A DNA stretch of 60,132 nt from the NCBI GenBank assembly GCA_013152545.1, contig JAADGF010000102.1, positions 1 through 60,132 of the forward strand. The letters are read 5' to 3'. The translations under genes were made by a program, and so were the position numbers. A model generated the notes under the pieces. The model saw only the letters and a program-made list of their open reading frames with translations. It made no database searches and was not told where the DNA came from. Origin of the DNA: Gammaproteobacteria bacterium. GTDB lineage: Bacteria; Pseudomonadota; Gammaproteobacteria; SZUA-152. Positions 58,462 to 60,132 of this stretch are shown here, in pieces; the stretch's first letter is position 1; each line of letters begins with the position of its first letter.

Positions 58462-58851
58462 TTACTCCATCACTTCGATATTGAGATCGTACGCTACTTT
58501 CTTCATGCATCTATCTAATGTAATTAATGGGACTGATAAATGGTTTGCACATTGTAAAAAATATGCGTCATAAGCATAAATATTATAATCGAACGCTAAT
58601 TTTAATGCTCTTTGAATATCAACAGAAACCAGTCTGACAGGAATTGAGCTGGCCGCATCAAATGCTGATAATGCTTCATCACGCGTTAGTTGCTTTCGTT
58701 TAACCATGGCAGTTAATGCATTGCCAATCTCATAAGGTAGGATTTCAGGTGCAATTGCATTGGATTCTGATGTGAGCTGGATAATGTTGTCTTTTTCCGG
58801 CTCATCTAGAGCAACCGCTAAGAAAATATTTGTATCAGATATAATATCCAT
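58462..58851 (-). CDS. PIN-domain (VapC-like) toxin
   Basis: The 129-residue toxin has the four acidic PIN residues: Asp6 (MDIISDTNIFLAVALDEP), Glu in EILPYEIGNAL, Asp in YAYDAYFLQCA and Asp in ITLDRCMKKVA. VapC-type toxins cleave tRNA or rRNA until the antitoxin blocks them. I chose the ATG of MDIIS because a good promoter ends seven bases before it; the frame runs 30 codons further up, but through that promoter. The transcript may be leaderless. It is followed by the antitoxin after six bases. Confidence 0.82.
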   Translation of the reverse strand: MDIISDTNIFLAVALDEPEKDNIIQLTSESNAIAPEILPYEIGNALTAMVKRKQLTRDEALSAFDAASSIPVRLVSVDIQRALKLAFDYNIYAYDAYFLQCANHLSVPLITLDRCMKKVAYDLNIEVME

Positions 58852-58914
58852 ACAGACAATTGTACAATTACCTTGTTTTTTGTCAAGGGCTAACGAGGGT
58901 GTAGAATTTCTACA
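58852..58914 (-). promoter_or_regulatory. Promoter and operator candidates of the toxin-antitoxin operon
   Basis: On the minus strand TTGACA (58881-58886) and TACAAT (58859-58864) are 16 bp apart, close to the sigma-70 ideal. CAATTGTACAATTG is a palindrome lying over the -10, and TGTAGAATTTCTACA (58900-58914) is another upstream of the -35; either may be the antitoxin's binding site. The -10 lies seven bases before the chosen ATG. Confidence 0.6.
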
Positions 58915-59080
58915 TTTTACGAAAGACCTTCTTCGCCCCATATTTTTGTTTAATTAGTTTAATTACGATTACGTCTCATTACTCTTTTTTATGGGCAGGT
59001 TACAAACTCTGTTTTTCACAAAAATAATATGCGACATAGAAAACGCTACTTTTAGACATTTTCGCCTTCTTTTCACTGTT

Positions 59081-60132
59081 TTACGCTGCCATTCCGTAGT
59101 TCTTGATCTTTTCTATGTTATGGATCATGCAAAATAACTTTCATTGCATGTCTACTTTGTTTTTCCCTCGTAGAGTAAACCGTCTCAGGTTTTTGTTTTC
59201 TCTTATGTTACCGAAGACAGGCTCAACGATGCCAAGCCGTTTGCTGTATATGTGGCGTCCTTGTTCGCTGTCTATTTTGGTGATCATTTTCTGGGTGAGG
59301 GTAATGGCTTTTTCTTTTTTTCCCGTTTGAAATGATACTTGATGTCCTTCTGTGGTATCGGGTTTTCTGAGACATTCATTTTTCAGGTCACCGTTTTTGC
59401 AGTCTGACAGGTAGCCTTGAAAAGCAATATAGATGCCGTCACCGATATTGGCTTTTTTGTTCTTTAGCCATAATTCTTTACCCGCCGGGCAGACACAGGT
59501 TTTATTTTTTTCGTTATAGATGAAGTCTGTATTCCTGAACTTTGTCCCTTTCTTTTTCTTTTTTTCCGGTTTGTATTTGTCAGCATCGGCGAAGCGTGGG
59601 TCACGTTTGCGAAATTTGTTATCGGCGATATAGGCGTCAATGCCTTCATGCGTCAGGTAGTGAAGGTTGGCTTCTGAGTGATAACCCGAGTCAGCAAGTA
59701 GTTTGATATTCTTTAATGGATTTTTTTTCGTCTTAGGGTCGATGGCCTTCAGATTTGTTTTTATGGATTCTACCGTTTCTTTTAGGAGGCCATGCTCTTG
59801 ACCTTCTCCATGTGCATCAGCCTGGATGATAATTTGGTTTTGCTCATCAACAGTTGCAATACCGGTATAGCCTTGAATAGTCCCGTGGGATGTTTTCATT
59901 TTGGCACTTTCGTTGTCCGTCACGTTGCTTTTTACTTCTTTGCCTCGGCGACCAATGCGTTTTTCATTGTTTTTCAGGAAGGTATCGATTTTATTGGCAT
60001 TTTTTTCCAGGGTTTTTATTTGTTCCCGTTCGCGGTCTTTTATGGCTTCGGTTGTACCGGTGTTATCGTTGGCTTTATGTTTTTCCAGCATGACTTTGAC
60101 GGCGGTACGCATTTTTCTGCTTTTGTGTTCAA
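59081..60132 (-). pseudogene. IS1182 family transposase, 5' cut by the window edge, in-frame TGA near the end
   Basis: The C-terminal DDE part includes KMKTSHGTIQGYTGIATVDE, LLADSGYHSEANLHYLTHEG, IDAYIADNKFRKRDPRF, a CxC/CLR zinc-like segment and YSKRLGIVEPVFGNI, all typical of IS1182. Reading stops at TGA (59141-59143) after NKVDMQ, but the same frame continues KLFCMIHNIEKIKNYGMAA to TAA at 59081, the usual family ending. A Trp codon is expected where the TGA stands, so a point mutation has cut the last 20 or so residues. The 5' end lies beyond the window. Confidence 0.8.

Overview
The window is bacterial chromosome from a gammaproteobacterium. The evidence is the order mreB-mreC-mreD-mrdA-rodA-mltB-rlpA-dacA-aminotransferase-DUF493-lipB, GatCAB beside mreB, an nth-DUF1841 pair, and typical OmpR/QseC, Fe-SOD and peroxiredoxin-glutaredoxin proteins. 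Base composition is moderately AT-rich. Many short palindromic repeats and broken insertion sequences (IS630, IS200-like, IS66, IS1182) point to a repeat-laden genome. Genus cannot be fixed from the sequence alone. No rRNA, tRNA or CRISPR array was recognised.

Layout: 0-3.7 kb holds the end of an IS630 transposase, repeats, an Ig-domain lipoprotein, an IS200 relic and an AT-rich gap with a cluster of DnaA boxes. 3.7-16 kb holds nth, a DUF1841 gene, an ECF sigma/anti-sigma fusion, a PAS-GGDEF-EAL protein, argG, a pentahaem cytochrome and a large secreted esterase-like protein. 16.9-20.4 kb is gatC-gatA-gatB on the minus strand, divergent from mreB. 20.6-32.3 kb is the elongasome and cell-wall block, ending with lipB. 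32.4-41.6 kb is an accessory island: an IS66 relic, then (minus strand) an orphan type VI secretion cluster, vgrG - DUF6931-like - PAAR - DUF4123 adaptor - effector - immunity. It is followed by three headless toxin tails, two with immunity genes, each beginning at a shared 13-bp junction. 42-53 kb holds a YVTN beta-propeller protein, a DUF1223 protein, a Dps-like protein, Prx-Grx, a multicopper oxidase facing a QseB/QseC-like two-component system, and a GH13 debranching-type enzyme. 53-60 kb holds a lipoprotein, a Sel1 protein, a small multidrug transporter, a NYN-LOTUS protein, sodB, a PIN-toxin/antitoxin pair and an IS1182 transposase.

How it works together: MreBCD, PBP2, RodA, MltB, RlpA and DacA build and trim side-wall peptidoglycan. 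The VgrG-PAAR tip with its DUF4123 adaptor would load the adjacent RNase-like effector. The downstream tails look like a stored or decaying record of earlier effector C-termini. The clearest is an ADP-ribosyltransferase tail next to an ADP-ribosylhydrolase immunity gene that has lost frame (Tre1/Tri1 logic). Two families of palindromic MITE-like repeats sit between operon genes, including between mreB and mreC, between gatA and gatB, and directly upstream of argG.
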